From Rosa chinensis (Eukaryota > Streptophyta > Magnoliopsida > Rosales > Rosaceae): 64,000 nt of DNA. Location: contig NC_037088.1 in the NCBI RefSeq assembly GCF_002994745.2, forward strand, positions 61,150,397-61,214,396. Reading direction: 5' to 3'. Positions 21,769-34,060 of the stretch are shown in pieces. The notes beneath the pieces are model-generated. The model was not told the origin of the DNA. It made no database searches and saw nothing but the letters and a program-made list of their open reading frames with translations. The position numbers and the translations under genes were made by a program. How positions within the stretch are numbered: position 1 is the stretch's first letter; every line of letters starts with the position of its first letter.

Positions 21769-22545
21769 CTAAGAAAGTACAGCTCCTATACCTCTATCAC
21801 AAGCATCACACTTAACAATAAATTCTTTGGAAAAATCAGGAATTACTAACACTGGTGTACTGATCAAAGTCTGCTTCAATTCTTCAAAAGCAGCTATAGC
21901 CTTTTCACTCCATTGGAAGCCATCTTTTTTAAGCATATCAGTTAAGGGTTTTGTGATCATTCCAAATCCCTTAACAAATTTCCTATAGTATCCTGCTAGC
22001 CCCAAAAACCCTCTTAATTCTTTAAGAGTTTTTGGTTGAGGCCAATGCTTGATGCAATCAATTTTGGCAGGGTCAACATCCACCCCATTTTCACTGATCA
22101 CATGTCCCAAATATTCAACCTTGTGTACTCCGAAGCTGCACTTACTCTTTTTGACTTTCAAGGAATGTTGTTGTAATATTTTGAAGACCAATTCCAAATG
22201 CTTCAAGTGTTCTTCTAATGAGGAGCTGTAAACGAGTATATCATCGAAGAATACCAATACAAACTTCTGGAGATAATCCTTTAAAACATCATTCATCACC
22301 GATTGGAAAGTTGACGGGGCATTGGTTAAGCCAAATGGCATGACCAAGAACTCATAGTGTCCTGAATGAGTCCTAAAAGTTGTCTTGTTGATATCTCTCT
22401 CATCTATTCTTATCTGATGGTACCACAATCGCAAGTCCAACTTGGTGAATATGGAAGCTTCATAAACATCATCAATCAACTCATCTACAACTGGAATGGG
22501 ATATTTATCCTTCACAGTTGCAACATTTAGGGATCTATAATCCAC
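21769..22545 (-). pseudogene. reverse transcriptase of the chromovirus
   Basis: Open over 258 codons. MPFGLTNAPSTFQSVMNDVL and VFFDDILVYSS (a variant of the Y-x-D-D active site) are diagnostic of Ty3/Gypsy. The fingers region upstream is broken by stops near 22550. Confidence 0.9.
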
Positions 22546-22761
22546 ACAAAGTCAACATGTCCCATCTTTCTTTTTGACCAACAAAACAGGAGATGAGAAT
22601 GGACTTACACTAGGTCTTATTATTCCATTATCCAACAGTTCACAAATAATCCTTTCTATTTCTTCTTTTTGTGAATGAGGGTATCTATAGGGTCCGACAC
22701 TAATGGCAGTTGTGCTTGGAAGAAGTTCAATCTTGTGATCTTGTCTTCTTGCAGGAGGTAG

Positions 22762-23447
22762 TTATGTAGGAGCTTCGAATACCTCAGAGTATTTGCAAAT
22801 TAGATCTTGAATATCCGGGTGAACCTCTGTTGATGACCCCCTTTCAGCTATGGAGCTAAGCTGCACCATCACCACTTCTCTCTCCCTTCTTAATAATCTA
22901 GTCATGGATTTGCAGCTTATCATAGCTGTCTTAGTTTCTGTTTCTCCTTGTAACATGTGTTGCTGCCCTGAACTGAAGAACTTCATAGTCATAAACTCAA
23001 AATTCCAAATTATGTCTCCCAAGCTTTTGAGCCACACAGCCCCTAACACAACTTCACAGCCTAAAATAGGTAGACATAGCAGTCTCTAGTGAAAGTGTAC
23101 TTTTGCAACTCCATTTGTAAAGTGGCTTGCCTACTAGTTTGTAGGATATCTCTATTGGCTAACTTCACCCTCAGTGGCTTGATATTCTTAATCGTGACAT
23201 GAACATTTTTCAGTAAACTTGGGTCCATGAAATTATGGGAGGCCCCCGAGTCAATAAGCAAATGTACCTTCTTTTTGTTGCACCATCCTTTAAGTTGCAT
23301 GGTGCTGAGGTTGTTGTCCCCCAACATTTGAAGATGTAATTCTTGATCTGCATTTTCACCCACTTCCGAAACCACTTCGTCATGTTCTTCTAGGTTATTT
23401 GTATCCTGCATCGCTAACTCTTCTTGCATAAGCTCCATAATCATCAT
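22762..23447 (-). pseudogene. aspartic protease region of the chromovirus
   Basis: LLIDSGASHNFMDPSLL carries the D-S-G active site. The frame breaks near 23060, between the protease and the link to reverse transcriptase. Confidence 0.82.
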
Positions 23448-24614
23448 AGCTTGGCCTCTCCTACAGTTGTGGCCAGGTCGGAATATATCGTCATAGAAAA
23501 AACATTGATTTCGGGCTCTCCTCTTTTCTGTTCCCTCCTACTTGATTTGCTACCATAGGAGCAGCAGGTGGCCTGGCTGGAATAGCTTGTGGGTTATTAT
23601 GAAACTGTCCACCACCACCCGTGATTGTGTAGCTAGTTCGAGGAGGGCCAGTTGGGGCATTTCTGTTGACGAATGATCCCTTGGGATGGCTTCTGTGGTT
23701 CATCTCTCTTTTTTCATAAACCTTGGCCAACTCACATGCATCATACAAGGTTCTTCGCTTCAGGGCCTTCACATCAGCTCGGATATTATCCTTTAACCCT
23801 CCTAAAAAACAAGACAGTAATACTTGTTGTGAGAAGCCTGGAGCTCTCCTAGAGAGTTTGGTGAATTGATCTATGTATTGATCAACAGTCCCTACTTGTG
23901 ACATTCTTACTAAATCCGCTTGATAGTCCACCACATTGTGGCCACTAAATTCCAGCATAAGAAGATCGGATAGCCCCAGCCAAGTGTTTGGAAATTCACC
24001 TCGAAACATGTACCACCTGTCTGTTGCCCTTTCAGTCAAATGCATAGTAGCAATGGCCAATTTCCTATCTTCCGGAATCTGATAAAACTCGAAATATTGT
24101 TCTGCTTTGTTCAACCATTCAACCGGGTCACCTCTACTGAACACCCCAAACTCAAGCTTCATTTGTTTCATTGTAGGGAGATTGCCAATTGAGGATAAAC
24201 ATTCATTTGGACTAGAGGATGTTGAGGGTATAGATGAGGATGTTGCACAGGTGTGTAATTTTGAGGATTCATTGGGGGCTGAGTATTATGTGGTACTGGT
24301 GTGGTTGTTGTGGCAAATATGGGGTGGGCATGACCCAATGTTGCATCACTTTGGTAATATGGGATGGCAAATGGTAGAGTTTGGGGTTGTGGTACACTGT
24401 TGAAATTAATTGGAGTGTATGAGAAGGGGCCTGAGTAGCTCATAGTAAAATGGTCCCCTCCATTAAAGCCCCCATGGCCATATGCAATGGTTGGGAATTA
24501 GGCATCAAGTACGGGCCTCCAAACACATTGAAGGCCCGTATTACCCATGTGGGTTCCCCATTATTATTATTATTTTTTTCTTCAACCAGGGCATTTTTAT
24601 AATTTTTCTTATTC

Positions 24615-25190
24615 CTTATGAGGATCCTACAGTTGGATCTTCGTATAATTGTGAAAAGACGATTCAAAAGGAGATCCGTGAGGATTCAACCGTTGGATCG
24701 TCGTATAATTTTGTGAGGATAATTCTAAAGGCGATCTGGGATGATCCAACCGTTGGATCTTCACATAATTTTGAGAGGATGATCCTAAGGGCAATTCGTG
24801 AGGATCCGACCGTTAGATCTTCGTATAATTGTGAAAAGATGATTCAAAAGGCAATCCGTGAGGATCTGACCGTTGGATCATCATATAATTTTTGTGAGGA
24901 TGATTCTAAGGGCGGTCCGGGACGATCCAACCGTTGGATCTTCTTATAATTTTGAGAGGATGAACCTAAGTGAGATCCGTGAGGATCTGACTGTTGGATC
25001 ATTGTATAAATCGGTAAAGATGATCCTCTAGGTGATCTGTGAGGATCTGACAGCTCGATCTTCGTATAATTTTGAGAGGATGAACCTAAGGGCTATCCGT
25101 GAGGATCCGACCGTTGGATCATCGTATAAATTGGTAAAGATGATCCTCTAGGTGATCTGTAAGGATCCGACCGTTGGATCGTCGTATAAT
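24615..25190. repeat. 60-bp minisatellite, about ten copies
   Basis: Unit contains GATCCGACCGTTGGATC, itself a palindrome with 5-nt arms around a 7-nt spacer, followed by a variable CGTATAATTNTGA segment. The spacing of the GTTGGATC core is 59-62 bp from 24632 to 25170. Not present in ordinary chromovirus gag. Confidence 0.88.
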
Positions 25191-25199
25191 TGTGATTTG

Positions 25200-25410
25200 T
25201 GAATTATTTTTTTGTCAAAAAAGGAAAGGAAAAAAAAAATCTAAAAAGACATAATTTTTTTTTTTTCAAAATAGAAAACCAAAAACGTTCATATAGAGAA
25301 AATGGCAAATGCGGGGGCGGGGCGGGGAATCCCCCATTTGAAAATATCCCCAGATGGGGAACGGGGGTGCGGGGGAAACTTGAGGCGGGGGCGGGGGAAT
25401 CCCCCGTTTG
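25200..25410. other. poly-A/T and G-rich tail of the gag insertion
   Basis: A- and T-runs (25225-25270), then a C/G-rich block with repeated GGGGCGGGG and GGGAATCCCCC (25313-25405). Probably part of the same inserted sequence as the minisatellite; its type is unknown. Confidence 0.5.
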
Positions 25411-25553
25411 CTCATTCTTAGCCAGTGCATCAATCCTAGCCGTAGTTTCATCTTTGTGAACTTGTAGGTCAAATTCGACATGAGAAAGTTCACTTGAAAC
25501 TGCAGGATGAGCTCCGCCACCCTTTTGCTTCACCATCGCCCTCAAGATCGAGA

Positions 25554-25565
25554 GCTCTGATACCA
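25554..25565 (-). promoter_or_regulatory. primer-binding site of the chromovirus
   Basis: The minus strand reads TGGTATCAGAGC, complementary to the 3' end of plant initiator tRNA-Met, placed just inside the 5' LTR. Confidence 0.9.
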
Positions 25566-25567
25566 GT

Positions 25568-26394
25568 TGTTAGGGAAGTAGCCCTAACAATTAATATGTA
25601 AGAAATGCAAACTGAAACGAAGAAGGAATAAAAGGTTTTTCATAGATAGCTGCTCATTACATCAATTTTCAATTTATACTACTATGGAAGCTAGCAAATC
25701 ATGACACTTGTCAGTGATCGAATGATTAAAGGAAAACTCTAAGCAACAAAACCCTATCTGCTATAGCCATGTGCAGCACATGTGCACGATAAAAAAGAAG
25801 ACAAACCAAGCTTAAGCACTGTACATACCTCCACTATTATAGAGGATTCACTATGTCACCAAGCATATGTAACACCCTCTTTGGGGGACCCATAAGCCAT
25901 GGTGGGACCCACCGCGACATGCATCCCGTAGCCCGATGTCCAAGCTACGCCACGGTAGTCGGAGGCAACCAATACCTAGCCGGGAAGCCACCTTTCCCGC
26001 TTTGCCAACTTGCATGCACAACATGCTTTGAAGACTAGAAGTGGGACTCTTTGTCTCACATTGAAGAAAATGTAAAGGAGAGTGGATCCCCTTATAAAAG
26101 GGACCACTCCTCCCACTTAAACATCCATCCCATTACATCCTCCACATGTTGTAATCAACTTGGGCCACAAGGCCCAACACATAGTAAAAGCTTCAAGTGG
26201 ATATAGTCTCCCCCAAAGTGGGAGATGAACCACTATCTGTCTTGTGTTTTTTACTATTTCTTTCTCACTCTTTCTTCTCTAACATTAATTAGAGCTTCAG
26301 TTTCTAACATTAACAAGCACGAAACAGTGCGTATCGAAAATCAACATTACTATTCCTAGATCAACAGGGAAGTCCACTCGACAAAATCATAATA
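25568..26394 (-). repeat. 5' LTR of the chromovirus, carrying a solo LTR
   Basis: Without its 496-bp insertion and 5-bp TSD it is 326 bp, the same length as the other LTR, and only slightly diverged. It ends ATAATA where the other LTR ends ATAACA, a worn terminal dinucleotide. Confidence 0.88.
25820..26315. mobile_element. solo LTR, 496 bp, inside the chromovirus 5' LTR
   Basis: TGTACATACC...CATTAACA flanked by a perfect duplication AGCAC (25815-25819, 26316-26320). The other chromovirus LTR lacks it, which confirms the insertion. Confidence 0.88.
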
Positions 26395-26399
26395 TGTCG

Positions 26400-26984
26400 T
26401 GGAGAACACCGATCCTAGATCGAGATTGTCCGACCCAAACCAGATCTGGTCATTCCGATCATACCCAGGCCGCGCTGCCCCTAAAGCGTCACTGCCCAGC
26501 CACCTTCGAACCTACAATACAAACCGTTGACCATGCCATCGAGGAGCAAACCAGTTGCAGCCAACTGCAGTGAACTCCCCTCCTTCACCTCCCAGACATC
26601 CACTGCAAACTCCTTGACCAGAACGAGAACGTCAATCGTGGAATCCGGTCTCGCACAAGCCTCACAACGGAGACAACAATGGCCCGCCCGATGACGGCGG
26701 AAGGGCACGCCGCTGGACATGAAGGAAACACTAGTTTCTGCTCTCAAGCAAGTGCAGGCGCATTCTCCTCTCACCTTTTTTTTGTTTATTGCAATGGATT
26801 TTATTTTACTTCTGGATATTTAGGGAACCTAGTCCCATTTGGTTAATTGGATTAGGAGTTGATTTGAGTTTTGCATTGATTGAAAAAAAGTCTCACGTGG
26901 TTAATTGTAATCCCATCTGATGAAAAAAGAAACAAAAATGGAGAGAGAGAGAGAGAGAGATTAAAAAAGGAAAAAGTTTTTTTT
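26400..26984. other. unassigned, continuation of 18537-19617
   Basis: Minus-strand open stretch 26481-26774 has no domain I can name. A GA microsatellite lies at about 26942-26960. Confidence 0.3.
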
Positions 26985-27155
26985 TTAGGGCAAATCAGTC
27001 TTTTTGTCGTCATTTAATGATTCACGTGTGTCACATGTGTTCGGATTAACGGCACTGTGACCGAAACTGAACGAAGGTACTATGTTGATAACATTGTAAG
27101 CTCATGTATCATCTTAAAAGTCCCATAATTGTCTAGACACTGTTGGTGAAAAAAA
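26985..27155 (-). repeat. right arm of the long inverted repeat (possible MULE terminus)
   Basis: Inverted, diverged match of 17756-17945, with its outer end close to 27155. See the left arm. Confidence 0.5.
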
Positions 27156-27168
27156 ATTAAAAATTGAT

Positions 27169-27490
27169 GGCACGTTTACTTACTTGAAATGGAAAATAAT
27201 ATGAATCGGAGACAACTAGAATGAGAGAAGAAAAGAATTGGTATTGATTCCGGAGGATTTGATTCCTAAACCCATCTCCCTCCTTTGTAATCAAATTCCA
27301 GAGTATTCAGGAATCTATTCCTTACAATGAGGTGAGACCTACACCTATTCCGATTCCTTCATGTGTTTGTAAACGGATGAATACTTTTATCAGGAATCAT
27401 TCCGATTCTTTTATGTGTTAGTAAACGCAATAATATTTTTACCCCGTAAACCGTAATCATTCTCTCCCATTCTTAGTAAGTGAACGTGTC
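27169..27490. mobile_element. MITE-like element, 322 bp
   Basis: Terminal inverted repeats: GGCACGTTTACTTACT at the left and, inverted from the right end, GACACGTTCACTTACT. Non-coding and AT-rich. Target duplication unclear, so the superfamily is not assigned. Confidence 0.65.
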
Positions 27491-27772
27491 TGGTTGCATT
27501 GCTTCAAACTTGAAGAGGCTCAAGTTGTCTAATGTGCTCCGGAGTCCAAAATCATAGATTAGTTTATTAGGTGAGACTGGGGCACACTGCAAACACTGTG
27601 TAATCTAATAGTTGCCATCTCCAGAGTTCTAATGCTTGGGAGTATCATAGAAATATCGTCCAGAGTTTCTTACTCATTTAAGTCATTTCAGCGAAGTTGC
27701 CATCTCTAGTATTCTAATGCTTGGGACTCCGGGAGCAATTCATAGAAATTTCGTCCAGAGTTTCTTACTCAT
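27491..27772. repeat. host spacer with an imperfect direct repeat
   Basis: GTTGCCATCTCCAGAGTTCTAATGC through CGTCCAGAGTTTCTTACTCATT occurs at about 27612-27682 and again, diverged, at about 27698-27772. The second copy ends in CTCAT, the target duplication of the next element. Confidence 0.6.
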
Positions 27773-28954
27773 TGTTTGGCTCCAAAACCAGTTGGTGTGC
27801 AAACAGTCTCTTTTGAGCGTGTGATTGCACAGGCGTGCCAGCACCGCGGGGTGCAGTCGTTGGGGTAGTCCATTGACCTGACTTCTTCTTCAAGCGCTGT
27901 GGACGAGGAGAGCACCAACCTCGTCACAAGGTTCTTCTCTTGCCTTTCGGAAAAGGACTTCTTGCCTTACGCGGGTAAGGGATTTGGTTGTGGTCTCTTT
28001 GCGTTCACCGTATCGATACTCAACGTTGAAGGCTGAGCAGAGCAATCACTGGGAAGTTGGAGAAAGCACGTGTTTTGCTAAAGCGTGACTTTAGCTTCGC
28101 TGGGTTGCGAGGGCGTTACCCTTGCTTCGCTGGGTGTGTCGGTGGCAGTAGTACTGGCAGTCGGCTCGCGAGGAGACTAGGACTGGAAGCACGGTCGCCG
28201 GGTTGATCTGGTGATGCTGACAGTTGGCTCGCGAGGAGACTAGGACTGGCGGGCGGTCACCGGGTTTCAACGAGGTTGAAGGTTTGCTCCGGGGATGCTT
28301 TGTAATCGCTGGGATTGATTGATTAGAGAGAGGTCTCTTCTGTATCGTCTTTAGCCTCTATATATAGGCTGCTGCAGATTCACTTTCCAAATATGAATGA
28401 AATACTATATTTTAGGCCACAGTTATTGGCCTTGAATCAAATCAAAACTCTTAATAGTTTTGATAACTATCGTAAGCAATAATAGATTGACTCTGTCGTA
28501 GCAATCTTTTAGGCAAGGTCAATTACCTTCTGGAGTCCTGGACATAATCTTCCTCTTAAATGCAGTAAGATATGCACGTATATATGTTCATATATCTTTG
28601 CGCGGACTCTCGTAGCCCGCGGCGGCATGCAAATCAGAAATGATATATATATATATTATTGCAATTAAGAGGTGATGGTGTCCCTTCCATTTGACGTACA
28701 TCCAATTTCATTCCCTGATTGCCACGTATGTGGGAGCCCTTGATTCTCTGCTTAATTGGTCCACTATAGGACTTAATTGCGTGGACTACCTCGAAGTAGA
28801 AGAGGACAACTTGTCTGCCATGTTTAATTGCATATACCCATCATATATACATATATGATCCTCCGCGCACTTCTATATATATATGGTTACAACTAATAAG
28901 GATATATGATTATGTCCTTCTATGTTGTACGTCCAACATGTTTAATTTCTTGCA

Positions 28955-28989
<35 letters not shown>

Positions 28990-29041
28990 CCCACATACTC
29001 ATGCAGCTTGCATAATTGACTTACATACATATATATATATG

Positions 29042-29083
<42 letters not shown>

Positions 29084-29537
29084 ATTTATTGACCTTCGCG
29101 AGCAAGACTTAATTGAAATATATATGTGTAGCCTTGATTCTTGCACCACGCTTCGCTATCCTTTCGCAAATGTTTTAATTGCGAACGTATTTGCTATCCA
29201 CAATGAGGCTAGCCCACGTCCATTACGAACCTTCAATGTAGACCAACTATTTTCAATTACCAGTGGCAGCTTGCACGTCAAACCTCCTCTTTTCTTGGGC
29301 AATACTTGGTAATCAAGCCAACACATCTCCTTAATTATCAAATATTTGATAATTAATACTAAATCAATGAATATCCATATTTGCCTCAAGATCGCTTGAT
29401 CTCCAAGTAGGCTTTCATTAGCCTCAAAACAATATATTTCGAACTTGTCGCAAATAAATAGCTTGGGCCACGGATATTAGCCCGGATTTCTTCGAGTCCC
29501 CCCTTATCGGGAAAAAATGTTATTTTGGGTTCAAACA
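27773..29537 (-). repeat. left LTR (3' LTR by orientation) of the LARD-type element
   Basis: TGTTTGGCTCCAAAACCAG...TCAAACA. It contains TA microsatellites near 28961-28988 and 29043-29079 and a palindrome AGGCCA/TGGCCT at 28414-28432. Confidence 0.92.
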
Positions 29538-32273
29538 TTGCCCCCCAGACCTCGAAGTCAAAGTTCCCCGTCTTGACTGAAGAGGTCTTGAGTCAACACT
29601 AATCTTGCAATTAAGTTGTTCTAAAGCCACTTGAATTGGCTTAATTGATAAGTACAAAACTGAAATCACTTGACTGATTAAGTATAGGCCTCTTAATTAG
29701 GCCATGCAGTACGAATGTCATCTTATGTTAAGATAACAGAGATGCTTTCACCAATAAAAGGCCACAGTTATTGGCCTTGTTGGGATTAAGACACTTAAAC
29801 AAGTCTTAATTGTACAGTTTGGCATTAAACTCATGCCACAAACATGCGCTATGTGCCCCCCAACTTTAATGAAGCGAGGTGAGCTAAGGGTTGGCGAACT
29901 CTGAAAAGTATGGGACCTCAGGACATCAACGTGCCCCCCAAGTGAATAAGGCTAGCTGTTTTTGACCGCGAACTGCTCGCTGAAGAGCATGGTGGTGATT
30001 ATGAAGCAAAAAAGCGAATATATATACCAAATATATGGCCTGATGATCATGCCTGAATCATGGCTATCAACTTCTTGATACGTGGCCAAGTTAGTCAGGC
30101 CCTCTAACATCTTCTTATCACCAGGAGATTGATATACATCAATTGTACTTTCTGACGAAATGAATTATGGCCACATATTTAGGAATCACAATACATGCAC
30201 ACCACTACTGCTGATATGTATATTGCATCGCCTCTTCTCTTCTTGGTAACATACGTAAACATACATGTATTAATCACCAATCTTCCTTCGTAAACCATTC
30301 ATTCATGAGGCCACACCACTTCTCTGCAACTTTTTTGCCACAAGTATTGGCAAAAATGTTAACTTGGCCTCATCCATTACTGATACCCAAATAGGCATAT
30401 TAAATGCCTCTTGTATATGTGCCCAGGCACCAGGAAATGATGAACTGATCAAAAACGATGGGAAGCATAATTCCTTCGTTGCCTCTGAATGGATCATGAA
30501 TAATTATGTGGCTCAAACATCATGATCATGCCCATGATAGCTTGACCATAGATGCTATGAAATATCTCTAATGAATTTCCAAATGTGTAGGAGTTCCACT
30601 AATTGCCTCTCAAGGTTGTGAAGAAAATAATAAATGCTTGCACAAAAAGGTCTTGTGTAACCATTGGTATGAACACTTGCATTTCTGACAGCTTCAAAAC
30701 TTGGACATGACAACAGAGGGCCACATGTACTGGCCTTGAATATTGGAGACCACATTCAGGTCATGTGGATGAATCACAATCTCATACAGCATGGAGGCAA
30801 CCAGCTATGCCCCCCCCCCCCCCCCCAGTGTTAGGAAACATATATTTTGTAAACTGCTTCTCGCTGCTGAGAAGAATGCTTCATATCATATCCATGAATC
30901 ATGATGACCTCACAGAACTTTTGCCTCTATGCCACAAGCTGGCAAGAATAATCCCCATCAAGTCTACATTTCTCTCTATTCCTGCATATCTTTATTTAAT
31001 AGCAAAGAGTTTGACGACTTTGATTAAAAGCTTTTAACCACTAACTTGACTAGCCGACACATAACCCACAGGTGAGCCACATATTGAGCACATGAAGCCA
31101 AAAATCACCTCTTCACTACATATGCACATCCCTTTGACAAAGAAGAAATATCAATCAATCATGCCTTCCTCCCCTGCAACTTGTCTCCTCCATGTGAACA
31201 GTTCTCCATCATGTCTCTGATAACAATGAAGATGAATCCCTTGATGAGCAAGTAAACTCAAAAGCCACATGGGTTGGCCTATATTAACTAGCCATTACTA
31301 TACCGTTGCAATTCAGAATTCTGCCTTGGCGAGAAGAAACAATTAGCTGCTACCATGCTTAACTGTATTGAAAACGAGTGCTGCGTTCTAAAATTTTATC
31401 AACCCAACAACTCTGATGCACCTCCAGCTGGGCGCTACATCGCATACCCCGCAATTGTAGAAGCCCATGAAGCCGAATCTCTCTCAAGCATTCCATCAAA
31501 CACTTGGTGGGCATATTTCAGATTCTCATATTTTTGACGAATGCTCAAGAGAATAGCCTCCAGAAGATGACTGTTACCATCAATCAACTCTTGGATATGG
31601 AGTACCTTACAGTTCGGTTTTGTCTTCGTCTCGCTGCCAGAGGAAACTCTTCCGGAATTCGCTTGAAAGCCTTCCGCTTGGTTCTACCTCAGCGTCTGCC
31701 ACAGTGATTGGCAGAAGGTTGTCCGTTGAAGACCACTCGCTGGCCTTTAGATCGACTTCGCTTCAGAGTGAATCTTGTTGGAAAAATTCTGGCGCAGTGC
31801 TTCGCCGGATCTTATCTTGCTGACGAGACTTAGGCCAAGTGCACTCAGCGAGCTCTGCCTCTGGTGATAATGTTCCTTGCGAGCGTTTGCTTCACTTGAT
31901 CAGTGCTCGCTAGAAAAGCATTCGCGAAGTATTCTTCTCTAGAACTCGCTTCGCGGTCACTTGCTCACAGCCACTCGCTCTCGCGGCCAGTCGCTTTCGC
32001 TCGCGGCCCTTTCTTCGCTCGCGGCCATTCCTCAGCTGTCACTTGCTCGCGGCCAGTCGCTCTTCGCGGTCGCTTGCTTTCGCTCGCGGCCAGTCGCTCT
32101 TCGCGGTCGCTTGCTTTCGCTCGCGGCCACTCGCTTAGCGGTCGCTCGCTTATGCGCCGCATAACTCTCTTTTTGTATTTTCTTTTTTCTATTTTTTTTT
32201 TTAAAACTAACTAAAAGAAAGATGCAAACTAAAAATTAGAAGCAAATAAAGAAGCTAGCATCAGTGCGTTTGG
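29538..32273. other. non-coding internal region of the LARD-type element
   Basis: No pol-like frame on either strand. It includes a 17-base C run (about 30810-30826), several GCCA-N7-TGGC palindromes (29624, 29758, 30333, 30719, 31262) and a GC-rich block at 31940-32160. Confidence 0.75.
31940..32160. repeat. GC-rich tandem repeat in the LARD-type element
   Basis: Reiterated TCGCTTTCGCTCGCGGCCA units. A 39-bp stretch with GTCGCTCTTCGCGGTCGC is repeated twice near 32050-32127. It opens frames on both strands, which I take as a composition effect. Confidence 0.75.
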
Positions 32274-33959
32274 CTAACCTCTAGAAGGCCACGGGGGAGG
32301 CCATCTATGCTTCACTCCAAGCTCTGATGCATCAAAATTTATGGCACGAAAATCCCTCTCGCGGGAGCTTGTAAGAAAAAAACAAAGATACTTCGCGTCG
32401 AACACTTGAAAGAAATTTGGCTCGTAGAAGGAGTAATATTGCCCCCCAAGTATCTTTTTTGGTTGACGAAGCATGATCTTCAATTGCAATTTTGGAGATG
32501 ACGGTGTCCTAAGATCGGCTTTGTCGCCAACTACCATGTCATAGAACATGGTGTCTCTAGAATAAGCCACAAATTGGCTTTTGGATTCGACCACTTGTTG
32601 GTCTAAATTCTCCATATAAAGAGCTTCAAAGAACTTGAACTCCTGCATATGACTTTTGGAACCAATAATTAAATTATAATTATCATCATACTCATCATAT
32701 ATTGGCTCCATGTTGAGATCATATTTAGAATCACCAAAATTTGATGAATCGATCTCTTCTTCAAAAATAGGCATATCAAATATTTGTTTGCCTCTATTTT
32801 CCTTCCAGGCATCATATTGAGACGCCTCAATGGACTGTTTAGTATCATCATAGAAAAATTTCTTTTGCAAGAAATTTGAATAACTGTAAACAAGAGTTAA
32901 CTTGTATTGATAATACTCAAACTTACAGTCGCGAAGGACAAATTGGCCACTAGAATAATTATTCTGGCCATTCTTGCAAGGTGGGTCGCAGATGTATCCT
33001 CCACATATATCAAAGCCACCTCTTGGCCTTGAAGCACTGATGAAGAAATTGAAGTAGAATTGATTAATAAAGCCATAGATTGGCTTTTCAAGACCACAAC
33101 TTAATTGATAATTAAGTTGGCCATGATTATGATCACTCTTACCATGACGTCCAGAAGCATGGCCAAGGCTTAATTGATGATAGCAAGGTGGGCCATGCTT
33201 TAATTGATCCCCTACATGGTCATAATTGAGTGGGTCATGTTCTTGATTACCACCTTGGTTATGATGACGTCCAGTAGCATAACCATAATTAAATTGATTA
33301 TGCATCTGCTTCTGGCTATCAAGGGGGTGAACCTGGGCTTCATCTTGCCCCCCATGCATCTGATCAGTAGCCACGTATTTGGCTTGATCAGTGGAGAAAT
33401 CATATGTTTGTTATGAGACAATTACATTGTCAGAAGAACAATCTCGTGGATCATCTTCTCCATGCACAGCCTCTATGTAAGGCTGTGATTCACCAGTGAG
33501 ACCCTTAGGTTGATTGCCACTTATAGGCAATTCAGTCTCAAAAACCACCTCTTTGCATGCGGGTTCCAATTCGCTTTGATGCGAACTGACCTGAGTAGCC
33601 AAGATGGAATCTTCCTTGCGTGAGATCGCTATACAATCCAGGATATGCTGATATTGTCTTTCCCACTCTTGGTCTTCCTGTTTCCTCCGCTGGGTAAGCT
33701 CTCGATTGCGTTGTTCAGCTTCTCGATCGCGCTGCTCCCTTTGCTCTTTAGCTTTCTGAGCATTCTCGTCCAATTCGCGTGTGAGCCGATTCGTCTTCGT
33801 AGTTTCTCTGGCAAAATCAGCATCCATCTTCTTGTGATGGTTCTCGATATTTTCCATGATAATCGCGCACCTTTCCTCGAATGTCGCTCCCTCTGGAATA
33901 GGCTTCGCAACGAAAGCCTCTCTTGTTGTAGTGTCATCATTGGTGGCAACATTGGCCAT
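32274..33959 (-). CDS. gag-position ORF of the LARD-type element, unknown family, one internal stop
   Basis: The frame runs 33959 to 33411, meets a single TAA and continues to 32274, about 560 codons in all. The N-terminal part (MANVATNDDTTTREAFVAKP) is a charged, Glu/Arg/Gln-rich probable coiled coil (roughly residues 45-120). The part after the stop is His/Gly/Asn/Gln-rich at first, then aromatic, with no zinc knuckle, protease or capsid motif that I recognise. Its place about 100 bp after the primer-binding site suggests a structural, gag-like or Ogre/Tat ORF1-like protein; that is inference from position only. Short palindromes are embedded in the coding sequence. Confidence 0.5.
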
Positions 33960-34060
33960 CTTTTCACTTTAGGAATCTCCTTTGGTAAATATTTTCCCCT
34001 GGCATCCCAATGATGGTGAACACAAAAGACTCTAGCTTGGTCCCACTGGGCGTGCCAAAA

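Larger units (their letters stand above)
23491..25536 (-). pseudogene. gag of the chromovirus, split by a minisatellite-bearing insertion
   Basis: The N-terminus MVKQKGGGAHPAVSSELSHV begins at 25536, about 20 bp after the primer-binding site, and is lost near 25405. Coding resumes about 24590 (GEPTWVIRAFNVFGGPY) and continues to the capsid motif WLNKAEQYFEFYQIPEDRKL (24130-24060). The gap holds a ten-copy minisatellite and a G-rich block. Confidence 0.78.
19623..26394 (-). mobile_element. Ty3/Gypsy chromovirus, full length but inactivated
   Basis: The perfect target duplication TGTCG (19618-19622, 26395-26399) and two 326-bp LTRs define it. It reads on the minus strand: gag (25536 to about 23491), protease (LIDSGASHNF, about 23270), reverse transcriptase (22545-21769), RNase H and HHCC zinc finger (21747-21052), integrase core (21039-20404) and a chromodomain near 20190-19995. 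Stops and frameshifts separate nearly every domain. Integrase with a C-terminal chromodomain identifies the chromovirus branch; clade is not resolved. Later insertions sit in gag and in the 5' LTR. Confidence 0.93.

Noticed and set aside
24615..25190. Regularly spaced repeats that superficially resemble a CRISPR array
   Set aside because: Whole 60-bp units are tandem copies with no unique spacers, in a plant genome; it is a minisatellite.
19623..26394. Possible endogenous pararetrovirus (Caulimoviridae)
   Set aside because: It has LTRs, a target duplication, an integrase and a chromodomain, so it is a Ty3/Gypsy chromovirus.
26481..26774. Cys-containing minus-strand frame suggestive of a zinc knuckle
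   Set aside because: Cysteine spacing fits no knuckle or finger and there is no other support for coding.
31903..32214. Ser/Arg-rich frame with an open antisense frame at 31965-32162
   Set aside because: GC-rich short tandem repeat keeps both strands open; no recognisable protein.
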